Source: Pedobacter petrophilus
Lineage (GTDB): Bacteria; Bacteroidota; Bacteroidia; Sphingobacteriales; Sphingobacteriaceae
Length of the DNA stretch: 64,000 nt
Assembly (NCBI RefSeq): GCF_009674725.1
Contig: NZ_WKKH01000021.1
Location: forward strand, 16,243 to 80,242
Direction of reading: 5' to 3'
Shown: in pieces, positions 16,727 through 26,011 of the stretch
Numbering within the stretch: position 1 is the first letter of the stretch
How the letters are laid out: each line of letters starts with the position of its first letter
The notes under the pieces: generated by a model
Databases searched by the model: none
What the model was told of the DNA's origin: nothing
Seen by the model: only the letters and a program-made list of their open reading frames with translations
Translations under genes and position numbers: made by a program

Positions 16727-18604
16727 TTAGTAACCTGGATTTTGTTCAAGCAGATTGTTTTTATTTACCTCATCGCGGCTAAATGGCCTGAAATAAAGTT
16801 TATTATCCCAACTGCGGTTTTCCTGCGCATTTTCTACCACCGGACTGTAAGTATAATCGTAAACAGTAGCATCATAGTGGTAAGGCGCAGACATTGTTTT
16901 GCCTGGCTTAAATTTCCCCATTACTTTGATATAGGTTACTTTTCTTCCTAAAGTTTCTTCAGCAATCAACCACCTGCGGGTATCGTGATAACGCTGTTCT
17001 TCATAAGCCATTTCAATGCGGCGTTCGTGCCGGTAAGCCGTTCTTAAATCTGCCTGGCTTGTTGCGGTTACCGCTGGCATCCCAGCCCTGAAACGAATTC
17101 TGTTTAACCATGTTTTGGCGTTATCCAACTCTCCCAGTTCAATACTTGCTTCAATATAATTAAAAACAGCTTCAGTATACCTGAAGAACGGCCATGGAAT
17201 GGTTTGAGGTGCAGATGCTTCTACGATGTTCGGATCCGGATCTATGAATTTATGGTAATAATAGCCTGTCCAGCTTCCATTCCAGTTTTCGATTGAGCTG
17301 GCCCGGGTATCAAGACCCCGAAAATCAGTTACCGTTCCATTGCTGGCTAAATCATAAACCCCCGTTTGAATCTGATTGGCCGGATCTACATTTCCTGAGG
17401 CTTTATCACGAGGTTTCCATGTTGCTCCATCATATAAAATAGTAGCATAAAAACGTGGATCCCGGTTTTGATAAGGATTTGCTTTTTGCAGGGGGTTAGT
17501 CCAGCTAAACTTACTGCCATCATTCATTTCGAAATCATCAACCAATAAACCAATTGGTGTATTTCCTGCCCAGTTGTGGTAACCATTCGGACCGTTTTGC
17601 TGGCCATGCCTGTTATTGCTCTGGGTAATAAAATACTTTGCGAAAATTAATTCGGCAGCAGCCGTAGCATCAATGCCAGGGGCCTTACTTCCACCACCCA
17701 TGGCAATGCTTTTAAAGTTTAACCGCCCATCGGTTGCTGGCGCCGAAAGTGTTAATTTATAACCTGTACCGACATCTAAAACTGCTTTTGCCGCAGCCTG
17801 TGCCAATCGGTAGCGTTCGGTTTGATTCCCCGAGGCATAAGAGAGAAAGTCTAATTTTTGGGCCGCAATTCCACTGATTTTGGCTGTAAGTTTTGTACGG
17901 TCGTGAAGATCACTGGCAGCATAAATTAGCACCCTTGATTTTAGTGCCAGCGCAGCCAAAGAATTGGTACGACCTTTATCTAAGGTTTTTCCGGCAAGCA
18001 ATTTTGCAGCTTCATCACAATCTTTAATAATGAAGTTTACACACTCTTCGTAAGTATTTCGCTTCACATTATAATCATCACTTAATGCGTAGGTTTTAGT
18101 AATAATGGCCACCGAACCGTAAAAACGTAAAAGTTGCTGATAGTAGTAGGCACGCAGAAAATAAGCCTCACCTAATAACTGATCTTTCAGCGTCTGACTG
18201 CTTAATCCATTGCTTCCTCCACCAATTCTTTCGATAGTGATGTTGCATGCTCTTATTCTATTATACATTTGCTTGTAACCCCAGGTATCGTCTACCCAGC
18301 CAAGTGTAGAAGGGTTTATTGTCCCATTATTAACTAAATCGATGCCTCGGGTTGGGTGCGTAAACAGTGCTTCATCAGAAACTGATGCTAACATTTGTTC
18401 AGAAAAACCGCCGCTACTTAAACCGTTGTAAATATCATTTACAAAAGCCTGCGCAAGTGCCGGATCAGTCCAGACTAAATCCGCAGATATTTTATCTGGC
18501 GGTGCTACATCCATAAATTCCTTTTTACAAGCTGTTGCAAAAAGAGTGATTAAAACTAATATATATAGCGTTCTATGTTGAGTTATTGCTTTCATATTTT
18601 TCAT
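16727..18604 (-). CDS. SusD/RagB family nutrient-binding lipoprotein
   Basis: A 625-residue surface lipoprotein. The start chosen is the ATG at 18604 (MKNMKAITQHR; the ATG at 18595 is equally possible); an upstream extension to 18628 is unlikely. A lipoprotein signal ends LFATACKKE. The N-terminal SusD domain (PPDKISADLVWTDPALAQAF) and the TPR-rich body are typical, as is the C-terminal region with RHERRIEMAYEEQRYHDTRR. It caps the SusC channel encoded directly upstream (28-bp gap) and binds the substrate, probably a glycan or peptide. No carbohydrate-active enzymes are adjacent, so the substrate cannot be inferred. Confidence 0.93.
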   Translation of the reverse strand: MKNMKAITQHRTLYILVLITLFATACKKEFMDVAPPDKISADLVWTDPALAQAFVNDIYNGLSSGGFSEQMLASVSDEALFTHPTRGIDLVNNGTINPSTLGWVDDTWGYKQMYNRIRACNITIERIGGGSNGLSSQTLKDQLLGEAYFLRAYYYQQLLRFYGSVAIITKTYALSDDYNVKRNTYEECVNFIIKDCDEAAKLLAGKTLDKGRTNSLAALALKSRVLIYAASDLHDRTKLTAKISGIAAQKLDFLSYASGNQTERYRLAQAAAKAVLDVGTGYKLTLSAPATDGRLNFKSIAMGGGSKAPGIDATAAAELIFAKYFITQSNNRHGQQNGPNGYHNWAGNTPIGLLVDDFEMNDGSKFSWTNPLQKANPYQNRDPRFYATILYDGATWKPRDKASGNVDPANQIQTGVYDLASNGTVTDFRGLDTRASSIENWNGSWTGYYYHKFIDPDPNIVEASAPQTIPWPFFRYTEAVFNYIEASIELGELDNAKTWLNRIRFRAGMPAVTATSQADLRTAYRHERRIEMAYEEQRYHDTRRWLIAEETLGRKVTYIKVMGKFKPGKTMSAPYHYDATVYDYTYSPVVENAQENRSWDNKLYFRPFSRDEVNKNNLLEQNPGY

Positions 18605-18632
18605 TATTATTGATAAACAGCAGTACATCTAT

Positions 18633-21600
18633 TTAAAATGAGGCTTTAATACCCATATTAATTACCCTTGCCTGAGGATAATATTGTCCGCTGGAATTGG
18701 TCGATTCAGGATCCCAAACTTTTACCTTATCCAGTGTAGCCAGATTGAGGCCGTTCACATAAATCCGAACCGCATTTAGCCCGACTTTTTCTACTACTTT
18801 GTTTGGTAGTGTATAACCTAGTTCTACATTTTTAAGCCTGATGTAATTATTGCTGCGCAACCAATAGGTATTATTCAGGGCATTATTGCTATCTGTATAA
18901 TAAGTGGCTCCCCTGTTAGATAAACGTGGATCTACCGAACTTGGATTATCAATACTCCACCGGTTTTGGTAAGACCAGTCTAAAAAGTTCCCTATATCAC
19001 CGGATTCTGTAACACCTACAATCTGCATCCCGCCTGTAGCGCCTTGAATTAACATAGACAAATCAAATCCTTTATATTGAAGATTTAAGTTAAAACCCCC
19101 TGTAAATGTTGGCGTTCCGTTCTGGTCTAAACGGATCTTATCATCTGCATTGATTTTGCCATCACCATTGGTGTCTTTAAACTTCATATCGCCAGGGCGA
19201 AGATTATTAGTTAAGGCACTATAATTTAAAGTATTGGCGCTAATGCTTGCCTGATCTTTAAACACCCCATCATAATCGTAAACCAACCAGGAGTTAGTTA
19301 CCTTGCCCGTAGATCGCTGCCATTCAGGAGCACCTGGTGTTTCATCCCAGAAGATGATCTTGTTTTTAGCATAGCCACCGTTTACACTTACCCCAAAATT
19401 TAAATCGCCTACCTGATCATTGTAGCTTAATTTAAATTCGAACCCTTTATTGTTTACTTTGCCCAGGTTAACTGGCGGTAATTGGTCAGTAATTCCAGAA
19501 CTTTCAGGAACGGAACTGCCACGACTAATTAAAATATTGGTTCTTTTATTGTAGAAATAATCAAACTCCAAAGCGAGTTTATTATTAAGAAAAGAGGCAT
19601 CCAAACCAATATTCATATTATTAGCGACTTCCCATCCAAAATTCAGATTGGGCACTTTACCTTCATAAATGGATTTGGTAATTACATCATTAAAAATATA
19701 ACTACCAAAGTTCATTAGACTTAGGTATTGATACTCTTGCAAAGCATCTCCAAAATAGGCTTCAGCACCCATCTGACCATATGAAGCCCTTATTTTTAAG
19801 TTATTAATAAAACTGACATTGTTTTTGAAGAAATCTTCTTCAGATAACCGCCAACCCACAGATACACCAGGGAAGAAACCGAAACGCCTGTTAGTTGGGA
19901 AGATATAAGAGCCATCTACCCGCCAAAGAAACTCTGCCAGGTATTTCTCTTTATAGTTATAACCAGCCCGGCCAAAATAACTTAGTCGCGCCCGATTAAA
20001 CAAATTATTAGGGTCGCCTGGATTATTGCCAAGGCTTTGCTCCCGCTCATCTCCCGCCAGTAACTGTTCTATTGCAGATGACAGGAAATACCTTCTAAAT
20101 GCAGTAAATCCATCATTTGCAACTTCTTCTCTGGTTACGCCAGCCATTAAACCAATAGTATGATTCCCTATTTTCTTATCATAATTAATCATCCCGGTTA
20201 GGTTCGTGGCCAGCTGTCCACCTGCAGTTTCACGAAGCCTTGGATCTGTATATTGTGAGCGAATTGTACCCGTTAAAACAGGGGTTACGCCATCAGCCTC
20301 AAAAGTTTTTTTATCCCAATCGTAGAGGGTCCAGGGCAATTGCCAGTTTTTCTGCCTGCCGGAATACTTATCAATAGCAGCCGTTCCGGTAACTTTTAAT
20401 CCATCAACGCCTGGAATTCTCACTTCTATTTTACCTGTTGATTGAAAATAATCCCTGATGTCTTTGTTGTATCCTGTAATATCGGTAGTTGATACAACCG
20501 GATTGTAACCATATTCAATATCTCTGCCTGGCAATCCGTTCGGCCATTTTGCTATTTCTGTTGGCCTTCCACGCATTAAAAACCTAAAGATATCGCCAGC
20601 GACTACTGTTGGAAAATTCCGGTCTTCCTCTCGGGCAGTTACGCCCAGGGTGGCTGTAATGTACTTACTCAATTTTGCTTCGAGGTTGAAACGCATATCG
20701 TATTGTTTATAACCCGTTGCAGAATTTTTATAGTAACCATCCTGATTCAGATAACCCAGTGAAACCAGGTATTTAACATTTTCAGAACCTCCGTTAATTT
20801 GTACGTTATGTCTTTGCTGTGGAGACCACTTTTGGAAAACGGTGTCAAACCAATCGGTATTCGGGTAACGTAAAGGATCAGATCCATCACCTAATTTCCG
20901 AATCTCATCCGGCTTATAAGCAGCATTAATTGTTTTTCCTGCGGTTGATTGATAAGTCCCGGTAGATTTAAAACTATTCCAGGCAGCCGACCATTCGTTA
21001 GGATTAAGATCGGAACCAAAAATATTAAGTTCATTAAGAATCTCGGCATACTGTGTAGAATTCGCCATTTTTGGGATGCGCGTTGGCTGTTGTAAACCAT
21101 AACTGAAATCGTATGAAAACTGTGGCTTTCCGGATTTCCCTAATCTCGTTGTGATGAGAATTACGCCGTTAGCTGCCTGTGAACCATAAATTGCTGCAGA
21201 TGCATCTTTCAAAACAGATACGCTTTCAATATCGTTGGGATTAATCCTTTCAAGCCCACCAGCCCGGTTAGGAATCCCATCAATTACAATAAGGGCATTA
21301 TTATTACCCAGTGAGTTGATCCCACGAATCCGGATTGTTGATCCATCATAACCTGGTTCGCCGCTTCCCTGTAATGCAGTTACCCCCGGTAAACGGCCCG
21401 CCAGCGAATTTGATAAGTTTACAGAAGAAGATTTTGCCAGTTCTGTGCCTTTTACGGCAGCTACAGCACCAGAAACAACCGCTTTTTTTTGTGTTCCGTA
21501 ACCAACCACAATCACTTCAGATAAGTTTTGATTGTTCTCCAATAAACGAACGGTAATGTTGGTTTGGTTCTTCACCTGCACTTCCTGATCGGTGTAGCCG

Positions 21601-21905
21601 ACAAAGCTGAATACTAAGGTAGCATCTTCGGGCACTTTGATGCTAAATTTTCCTGAACCATCTGTCACAGTAGCTGCAGTTCCGCCTTTTAACTTAACGC
21701 TCACGCCTGGAATCGGGCCTTTTGCATCAGTAACTGAACCTTTCACTACGATGTCGGCAAAAAGACGGCTGCTAAGATCAAAAGAGAGATGTTTATTTAA
21801 TGGTGCTTTAGCAGAGGTACTGCCAACTGGAGAAAAAATGAGACAACTGCCACAAGCAAAAAAAATGCTCGATCTGGCAAAATCCCTCAACAGATTTTTT
21901 TTCAT
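18633..21905 (-). CDS. SusC/RagA family TonB-linked outer-membrane protein
   Basis: A 1090-residue channel. The start chosen is the ATG at 21905 (MKKNLLRDFARSSIFFACGS), because the 14 extra codons to 21947 precede the signal peptide. A carboxypeptidase-like domain (VVKGSVTDAKGPIPGVSVKL) is followed by LSEVIVVGYGTQKKAVVSGA, the SusC hallmark, then the plug domain (AGRLPGVTALQGSG, IRGINSLGNNNALIVIDGIP) and the barrel. No N-terminal STN domain is present, so signalling to an anti-sigma factor is not expected. It works with the downstream SusD protein for TonB-dependent uptake across the outer membrane. Confidence 0.94.
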   Translation of the reverse strand: MKKNLLRDFARSSIFFACGSCLIFSPVGSTSAKAPLNKHLSFDLSSRLFADIVVKGSVTDAKGPIPGVSVKLKGGTAATVTDGSGKFSIKVPEDATLVFSFVGYTDQEVQVKNQTNITVRLLENNQNLSEVIVVGYGTQKKAVVSGAVAAVKGTELAKSSSVNLSNSLAGRLPGVTALQGSGEPGYDGSTIRIRGINSLGNNNALIVIDGIPNRAGGLERINPNDIESVSVLKDASAAIYGSQAANGVILITTRLGKSGKPQFSYDFSYGLQQPTRIPKMANSTQYAEILNELNIFGSDLNPNEWSAAWNSFKSTGTYQSTAGKTINAAYKPDEIRKLGDGSDPLRYPNTDWFDTVFQKWSPQQRHNVQINGGSENVKYLVSLGYLNQDGYYKNSATGYKQYDMRFNLEAKLSKYITATLGVTAREEDRNFPTVVAGDIFRFLMRGRPTEIAKWPNGLPGRDIEYGYNPVVSTTDITGYNKDIRDYFQSTGKIEVRIPGVDGLKVTGTAAIDKYSGRQKNWQLPWTLYDWDKKTFEADGVTPVLTGTIRSQYTDPRLRETAGGQLATNLTGMINYDKKIGNHTIGLMAGVTREEVANDGFTAFRRYFLSSAIEQLLAGDEREQSLGNNPGDPNNLFNRARLSYFGRAGYNYKEKYLAEFLWRVDGSYIFPTNRRFGFFPGVSVGWRLSEEDFFKNNVSFINNLKIRASYGQMGAEAYFGDALQEYQYLSLMNFGSYIFNDVITKSIYEGKVPNLNFGWEVANNMNIGLDASFLNNKLALEFDYFYNKRTNILISRGSSVPESSGITDQLPPVNLGKVNNKGFEFKLSYNDQVGDLNFGVSVNGGYAKNKIIFWDETPGAPEWQRSTGKVTNSWLVYDYDGVFKDQASISANTLNYSALTNNLRPGDMKFKDTNGDGKINADDKIRLDQNGTPTFTGGFNLNLQYKGFDLSMLIQGATGGMQIVGVTESGDIGNFLDWSYQNRWSIDNPSSVDPRLSNRGATYYTDSNNALNNTYWLRSNNYIRLKNVELGYTLPNKVVEKVGLNAVRIYVNGLNLATLDKVKVWDPESTNSSGQYYPQARVINMGIKASF

Positions 21906-22366
21906 AGTTTTACAATTTATTTGGTTAGAGAATTGATTGTAATACACTTTAATACTTATGAATATCCATAAGTTTTAATCAGTTGCCATTTCAAAAAGCA
22001 ACACCTGAATAACCATCCAAAAAGTCTTCATTCTAAAATCATTCGTCGAATTTGAGATTTGCAAAAATCATACTTCCTCAGTACAATAGATGTCAACACT
22101 AAAATTTACACTTTATCCGATAAAATTCATTGCTTAAATAGTTCGCATAATCAGGTTAATGACTGAGCTTTTACATTTGGTTAAACGCAATATAGGAATA
22201 TTAGGAATGAAAAGAAGGGGGACAAAATGATAAATTGAAGGGGTTTATTCGTAAAAAAATTTGACGTTGCAGAACTAATAATACGAAGTAAATTATTCTT
22301 GCAAGGTTTAGAAAAATAAGATTGTAGTGAGACTTAAATTTCGTGAATGCAGTAGGGAGATCAGTA
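21906..22366. other. intergenic region upstream of susC, no gene seen
   Basis: About 460 bp of AT-rich DNA between the recG stop codon and the susC start. No convincing reading frame, tRNA, hairpin or TAnnTTTG box on the susC strand was found. No sigma/anti-sigma or hybrid two-component gene accompanies the SusC/SusD pair. Confidence 0.5.
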
Positions 22367-24472
22367 TCAGGAAATTTTATCGAAAGAAATCCCTCGCTCC
22401 AGCTTTTGGAGATGCGCCTTAAGCATAGCATTTTCTGGCTTTAATAATTGAGGATCGTCTTCAAAAAGTTCGATCACCGTATTTCTGGCTTCTGCCAGAA
22501 TAATTTGATCGGTTGCTAAATCAGCAAGTTTTAATTCGAGCACACCACTTTGTTGGGTACCAGTAAGATCACCAGGCCCGCGGAGCTGCAAATCGATCTC
22601 CGAAATTTCGAATCCGTTATTGGTACGCACCATCGTTTCCAGCCTAACCTTCCCTTCTTTACTCAGTTTGTGACTACTCATTAAAATGCAAAAAGACTGC
22701 TCCGCACCACGTCCAACCCGTCCGCGCAACTGGTGTAACTGTGATAACCCAAAGCGTTCTGCATTTTCGATCACCATTACAGATGCATTTGGAACATTCA
22801 CACCCACTTCAATTACAGTTGTAGCAACCATAATCTGGCTTTTGCCATCAATAAATTGCTGCATCTCGAATTGCTTATCTGCATTTGGCATTTGTCCGTG
22901 AACAATACTGATTTGATAATCAGGCCGTGGAAACTGATAACTTAACTGTTCTACACCTGCTTCCAGATGTAACAGGTCTAGTTTCTCACTTTCCTTAATT
23001 AACGGATAAACGATATAAACCTGGCGGCCCTTCGCAATCTCCTGCTTCATAAAGCCAAACATTCGCAGGCGCTGACCTTCAAACAAATGGCGTGTTTCAA
23101 TTGGTTTCCTTCCGACAGGAAGTTCATCAATTACAGAAACATCTAAATCACCATATAAAGTCATGGCTAGCGTACGTGGTATCGGCGTAGCGGTCATTAC
23201 TAAAATATGCGGAGGAATAATATTTTTACGCCAGAGTTTAGCACGTTGCTCTACACCAAAACGATGTTGCTCATCAATTACGACCAGACCAAGATTTTTA
23301 AACTGCACCTTATCTTCTATCAGCGCATGCGTTCCAATTAGAATATCAATCCTGCCGCTTTCCAATTGCTCATGTAAAACGGCTCTGTCTTTCTTTTTAG
23401 TGCTTCCGGTGAGGATGGCTACCTTAACCAAGTCGTCTGTTACCAATTCTGTGATCGAAGCGTAATGTTGCCTGGCTAAAATTTCCGTTGGAGCCATCAT
23501 ACAAGCCTGATAGCCGTTATCATTTGCCAATAACATACTCATTAAGGCTACAGCAGTTTTCCCGCTTCCTACATCGCCCTGAACAAGCCGGTTCATCTGT
23601 ACCGCTCGCTGCGTATCTATCCTGATTTCTTTAACTACCCGTTTCTGTGCATTGGTGAGTTCGAATGGAAGAAATTCTTTGTAAAACCGGTTTACCTTTT
23701 CCCCTACTTTTTCAAATCGGGCACCTTTAAATTTCAACTGGCGTAATTGCTTGTTGTGCAAGAGTTGCAACTGAATAAAAAAAAGTTCTTCAAATTTTAA
23801 GCGCCTTTCTGCGGCGTTTAAGTCTTGCTGGTTTTTTGGAAAATGAATGTTAAGCAATGCCATTTTCTTATCTGGCAACTGGTACTTATCAATGATGTAT
23901 TGCGGTAAGCTTTCCGGCACTTGCAGAATTATCTGATCCAGTAGTCCTGCTATCAGCCTTTGGATCCCTTTCGAATCCAACGTAAATTTCTTTAGCTTCT
24001 CTGTAGAATTGTAAACGGGTTGCAGTGTTAAATTGCCTCTGCCTTGTGGCTTATTCTGATACAATTCCATTTCTGGATGCGAAATACTAAATGTACCATT
24101 AAAGAGCGCAGGCTTGCCAAATGCAACATAAGCCGTTCCTACAGTAATATTTTCATCAACCCACTTCAAACTTTGAAACCAAACCAGTTCCATGATCCCG
24201 GTTTCATCTTTAAAAACAGCAACAATACGTTTTGCCCTTTTATCGCCAATTACCTTTTTACTGATCACCCGGCCGATAATTTGAATGTATTGCGAATCGG
24301 GATTAATCTCATTAATTTTAAAATACTTTGTACGGTCGATGTAGCGAAAAGGATAATGCGCCAACATGTCTCGAAAGGTGAATAGACCTAAGTCTTTCTT
24401 CAAAACATCTGCACGACTAGGTCCTACGCCTTTAATAAACTCTATAGGTGTATCTAAAATCGAATTGAACAA
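22367..24472 (-). CDS. recG: ATP-dependent DNA helicase RecG
   Basis: A 701-residue protein, full length for RecG. The N-terminal wedge/OB domain starts with TPIEFIKGVGPSRADVLKKD. The superfamily 2 motor follows: Walker A GDVGSGKTAVA (about 300), a DEQH box in VVIDEQHRFGVEQR, TATPIPRTLAM, and motif VI region GLSQLHQLRGRVGRG. RecG remodels stalled replication forks and branch-migrates Holliday junctions. It is the last gene of a minus-strand operon; its ATG is 5 bp after the stop of the EamA transporter gene. Sequence and length look intact. Confidence 0.97.
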   Translation of the reverse strand: MFNSILDTPIEFIKGVGPSRADVLKKDLGLFTFRDMLAHYPFRYIDRTKYFKINEINPDSQYIQIIGRVISKKVIGDKRAKRIVAVFKDETGIMELVWFQSLKWVDENITVGTAYVAFGKPALFNGTFSISHPEMELYQNKPQGRGNLTLQPVYNSTEKLKKFTLDSKGIQRLIAGLLDQIILQVPESLPQYIIDKYQLPDKKMALLNIHFPKNQQDLNAAERRLKFEELFFIQLQLLHNKQLRQLKFKGARFEKVGEKVNRFYKEFLPFELTNAQKRVVKEIRIDTQRAVQMNRLVQGDVGSGKTAVALMSMLLANDNGYQACMMAPTEILARQHYASITELVTDDLVKVAILTGSTKKKDRAVLHEQLESGRIDILIGTHALIEDKVQFKNLGLVVIDEQHRFGVEQRAKLWRKNIIPPHILVMTATPIPRTLAMTLYGDLDVSVIDELPVGRKPIETRHLFEGQRLRMFGFMKQEIAKGRQVYIVYPLIKESEKLDLLHLEAGVEQLSYQFPRPDYQISIVHGQMPNADKQFEMQQFIDGKSQIMVATTVIEVGVNVPNASVMVIENAERFGLSQLHQLRGRVGRGAEQSFCILMSSHKLSKEGKVRLETMVRTNNGFEISEIDLQLRGPGDLTGTQQSGVLELKLADLATDQIILAEARNTVIELFEDDPQLLKPENAMLKAHLQKLERGISFDKIS

Positions 24473-24477
24473 GGCAA

Positions 24478-25380
24478 CTATTGTTTTTTATAAACTAGAT
24501 TTTTTAGCAATTGTGCGTTAAAAATAACGATAGAAAAGAGCAAAAGCAAATAAGCAAACAGCTGATGGATATCAATTTTCTCTTTAAAATAGAAAAATGC
24601 TACAGTGAAAGCTACAATAGGGTTCAGATAAATCAGAATACCAAGTGCCGAAGATGGCATCCCCAGCAGCGCGTACGAATTTAAAAATAGTGGCACAATG
24701 GTAAAGACAATGGCAATAAGAAATATATGCGACCAAAAGAAAGGATCTGCAGGAAGGATATTAGGGTGTGAAAAATAAAGCGGCAAAATCATTAATCCAG
24801 AAAGGATCAGCTGAACACCTAAAAAATTAAACTTATCTATTCCCTTGATCACCTTTAGCACGATAACGTAGAGTGCATAAAATGATGCAATCAGAATAGC
24901 CCACAGTACCTCATGTAGTGAACCGGTGGCCAATAGCAAGATGCTGATAAAGGCAATTAATAATGCCACTATTTTAGTTTTGGTTAACTGTTCTTTTAAG
25001 ATGACAAAACCACATACTGCGGTGAGCAAAGGGCAAACCATGTAAGCGAAAGCAGCTGCTTTTAAACTAACACTATTTACTGCGTAAATGTAGGTAAACC
25101 AGTTACCGGTAATTAAAAGTGCTGATAATATCGTTAAAAGTGCTATTTGCAGTTTTTTACTTCTGGGAAGCGAAGCCAAAAAAGTTAGGTCGTTTTTAAG
25201 TGCAGTTCTCCTGAAAAGAAGAATGACACTCCAAACCATAATTATGGAAACAAATATTCTGTAATACAGGATTTCTTGCGGCAGATAGCCTTTAATGTTA
25301 CGCAAGGGGATAGACATTGTTCCCCAGATGATATAGGGAACAATGCCTGCGAGAAAATATTTAGTTTTGCTGGCTGCCAA
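24478..25380 (-). CDS. EamA-family transporter, RarD-like
   Basis: A 300-residue inner-membrane protein with about ten hydrophobic helices. It starts MAASKTKYFLAGIVPYIIWG, and the internal twofold EamA repeat is visible (the second half begins near LATGSLHEVLWAILIASFYA). The early GIVPYIIWGTMSIPL stretch and the helix pattern resemble RarD proteins within the drug/metabolite transporter superfamily. The substrate is unknown. Its ATG directly abuts the ridA stop codon (25381-25383), and recG follows after 5 bp, so translation is probably coupled along the operon. Confidence 0.85.
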   Translation of the reverse strand: MAASKTKYFLAGIVPYIIWGTMSIPLRNIKGYLPQEILYYRIFVSIIMVWSVILLFRRTALKNDLTFLASLPRSKKLQIALLTILSALLITGNWFTYIYAVNSVSLKAAAFAYMVCPLLTAVCGFVILKEQLTKTKIVALLIAFISILLLATGSLHEVLWAILIASFYALYVIVLKVIKGIDKFNFLGVQLILSGLMILPLYFSHPNILPADPFFWSHIFLIAIVFTIVPLFLNSYALLGMPSSALGILIYLNPIVAFTVAFFYFKEKIDIHQLFAYLLLLFSIVIFNAQLLKNLVYKKQ

Positions 25381-25761
25381 TTATCCTAAAATGGCAATTA
25401 CAGAAATTTCTACATTCACATTTTTTGGCAATACTGATACCTGCACGGTTTCGCGGGCAGGAAAGTCTGCCGTAAAATACTGGCCATAAACTTCATTAAC
25501 CTGCGCAAAGGTTCCCATATCACTTAAAAAGATTGTCGATTTCACCACGTGATCGAAAGTCAGGCCAGCTTCTAATAACACCGCTTTCAGATTTCGCATT
25601 ACCTGGTGAGTTTCTTCTTCTATGTTGCTGATATTTAGTTCACCATTTTCAGGATTGATAGCCACCTGGCCGGATACGAATAAAAAGTTACCCGCTTTTA
25701 CAGCTTGACTATATGGCCCGATTGGCGAAGGAGCATTCGTTGTATTAATAATTTCTTTCAT
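25381..25761 (-). CDS. ridA: RidA family reactive-imine deaminase
   Basis: A 126-residue protein, the normal length of the family. RidA hydrolyses reactive enamine/imine intermediates formed by PLP enzymes such as threonine dehydratase, protecting cytosolic enzymes. Features seen: NAPSPIGPYSQAVKAGNFLF at the N-terminus, FVSGQVAINP, the active-site Arg within FPARETVQVSVLP, and the C-terminal NVEISVIAI. The gene lies 13 bp after a 45-residue membrane protein gene and immediately before an EamA transporter and recG, forming one operon. Confidence 0.95.
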   Translation of the reverse strand: MKEIINTTNAPSPIGPYSQAVKAGNFLFVSGQVAINPENGELNISNIEEETHQVMRNLKAVLLEAGLTFDHVVKSTIFLSDMGTFAQVNEVYGQYFTADFPARETVQVSVLPKNVNVEISVIAILG

Positions 25762-25774
25762 AAGATTTTAAAAT

Positions 25775-25912
25775 TTATTTAGCAAGCCATTGAATTAGCT
25801 TATAGATAATACCGGCCAGAAAAATGATGATCGCCAACGCATTAATGAAATGCATAATTTTTATATTGATATTATTTGGGCGATTTGGATCCTTTTTCCT
25901 GAAGAAGTACAT
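25775..25912 (-). CDS. 45-residue membrane protein, DUF6728-like
   Basis: A short reading frame from ATG 25912 to TAA 25775 encodes MYFFRKKDPNRPNNINIKIM, then a single hydrophobic helix (FINALAIIIFLAGIIYKLI) and the tail QWLAK. The basic KKDP(N/D)RP start followed by a helix after IKIMHFIN matches, from memory, a small Bacteroidota family of unknown function (DUF6728). It lies 13 bp before ridA in the same direction. A near-consensus promoter ends 4 nt before the ATG, so the mRNA may be leaderless. Orientation in the membrane is probably N-terminus inside. Confidence 0.75.
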   Translation of the reverse strand: MYFFRKKDPNRPNNINIKIMHFINALAIIIFLAGIIYKLIQWLAK

Positions 25913-25916
25913 GGTA

Positions 25917-25945
25917 CAAACTTAGCTAAAAAAGCATAACACAAA
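25917..25945 (-). promoter_or_regulatory. promoter of the ridA-recG operon
   Basis: On the minus strand TTTG (25945-25942), a 17-bp spacer, and TAAGTTTG (25924-25917, exact TAnnTTTG). The box ends only 4 nt before the ATG at 25912, so there is almost no room for a 5' untranslated region. Confidence 0.55.
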
Positions 25946-25958
25946 AACTAAAAGGCAC

Positions 25959-25992
25959 AAAAAAAGTCCCGATTTGCATCGGGACTTTTTTT
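25959..25992 (-). terminator. terminator of the OmpA-family gene
   Basis: AAAAAGTCCCGAT and its complement around a TTGC loop, followed by a T run on the minus strand, 20 bp past the stop codon. Confidence 0.85.
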
Positions 25993-26011
25993 TAAACTTA
26001 ATATTGAAATA

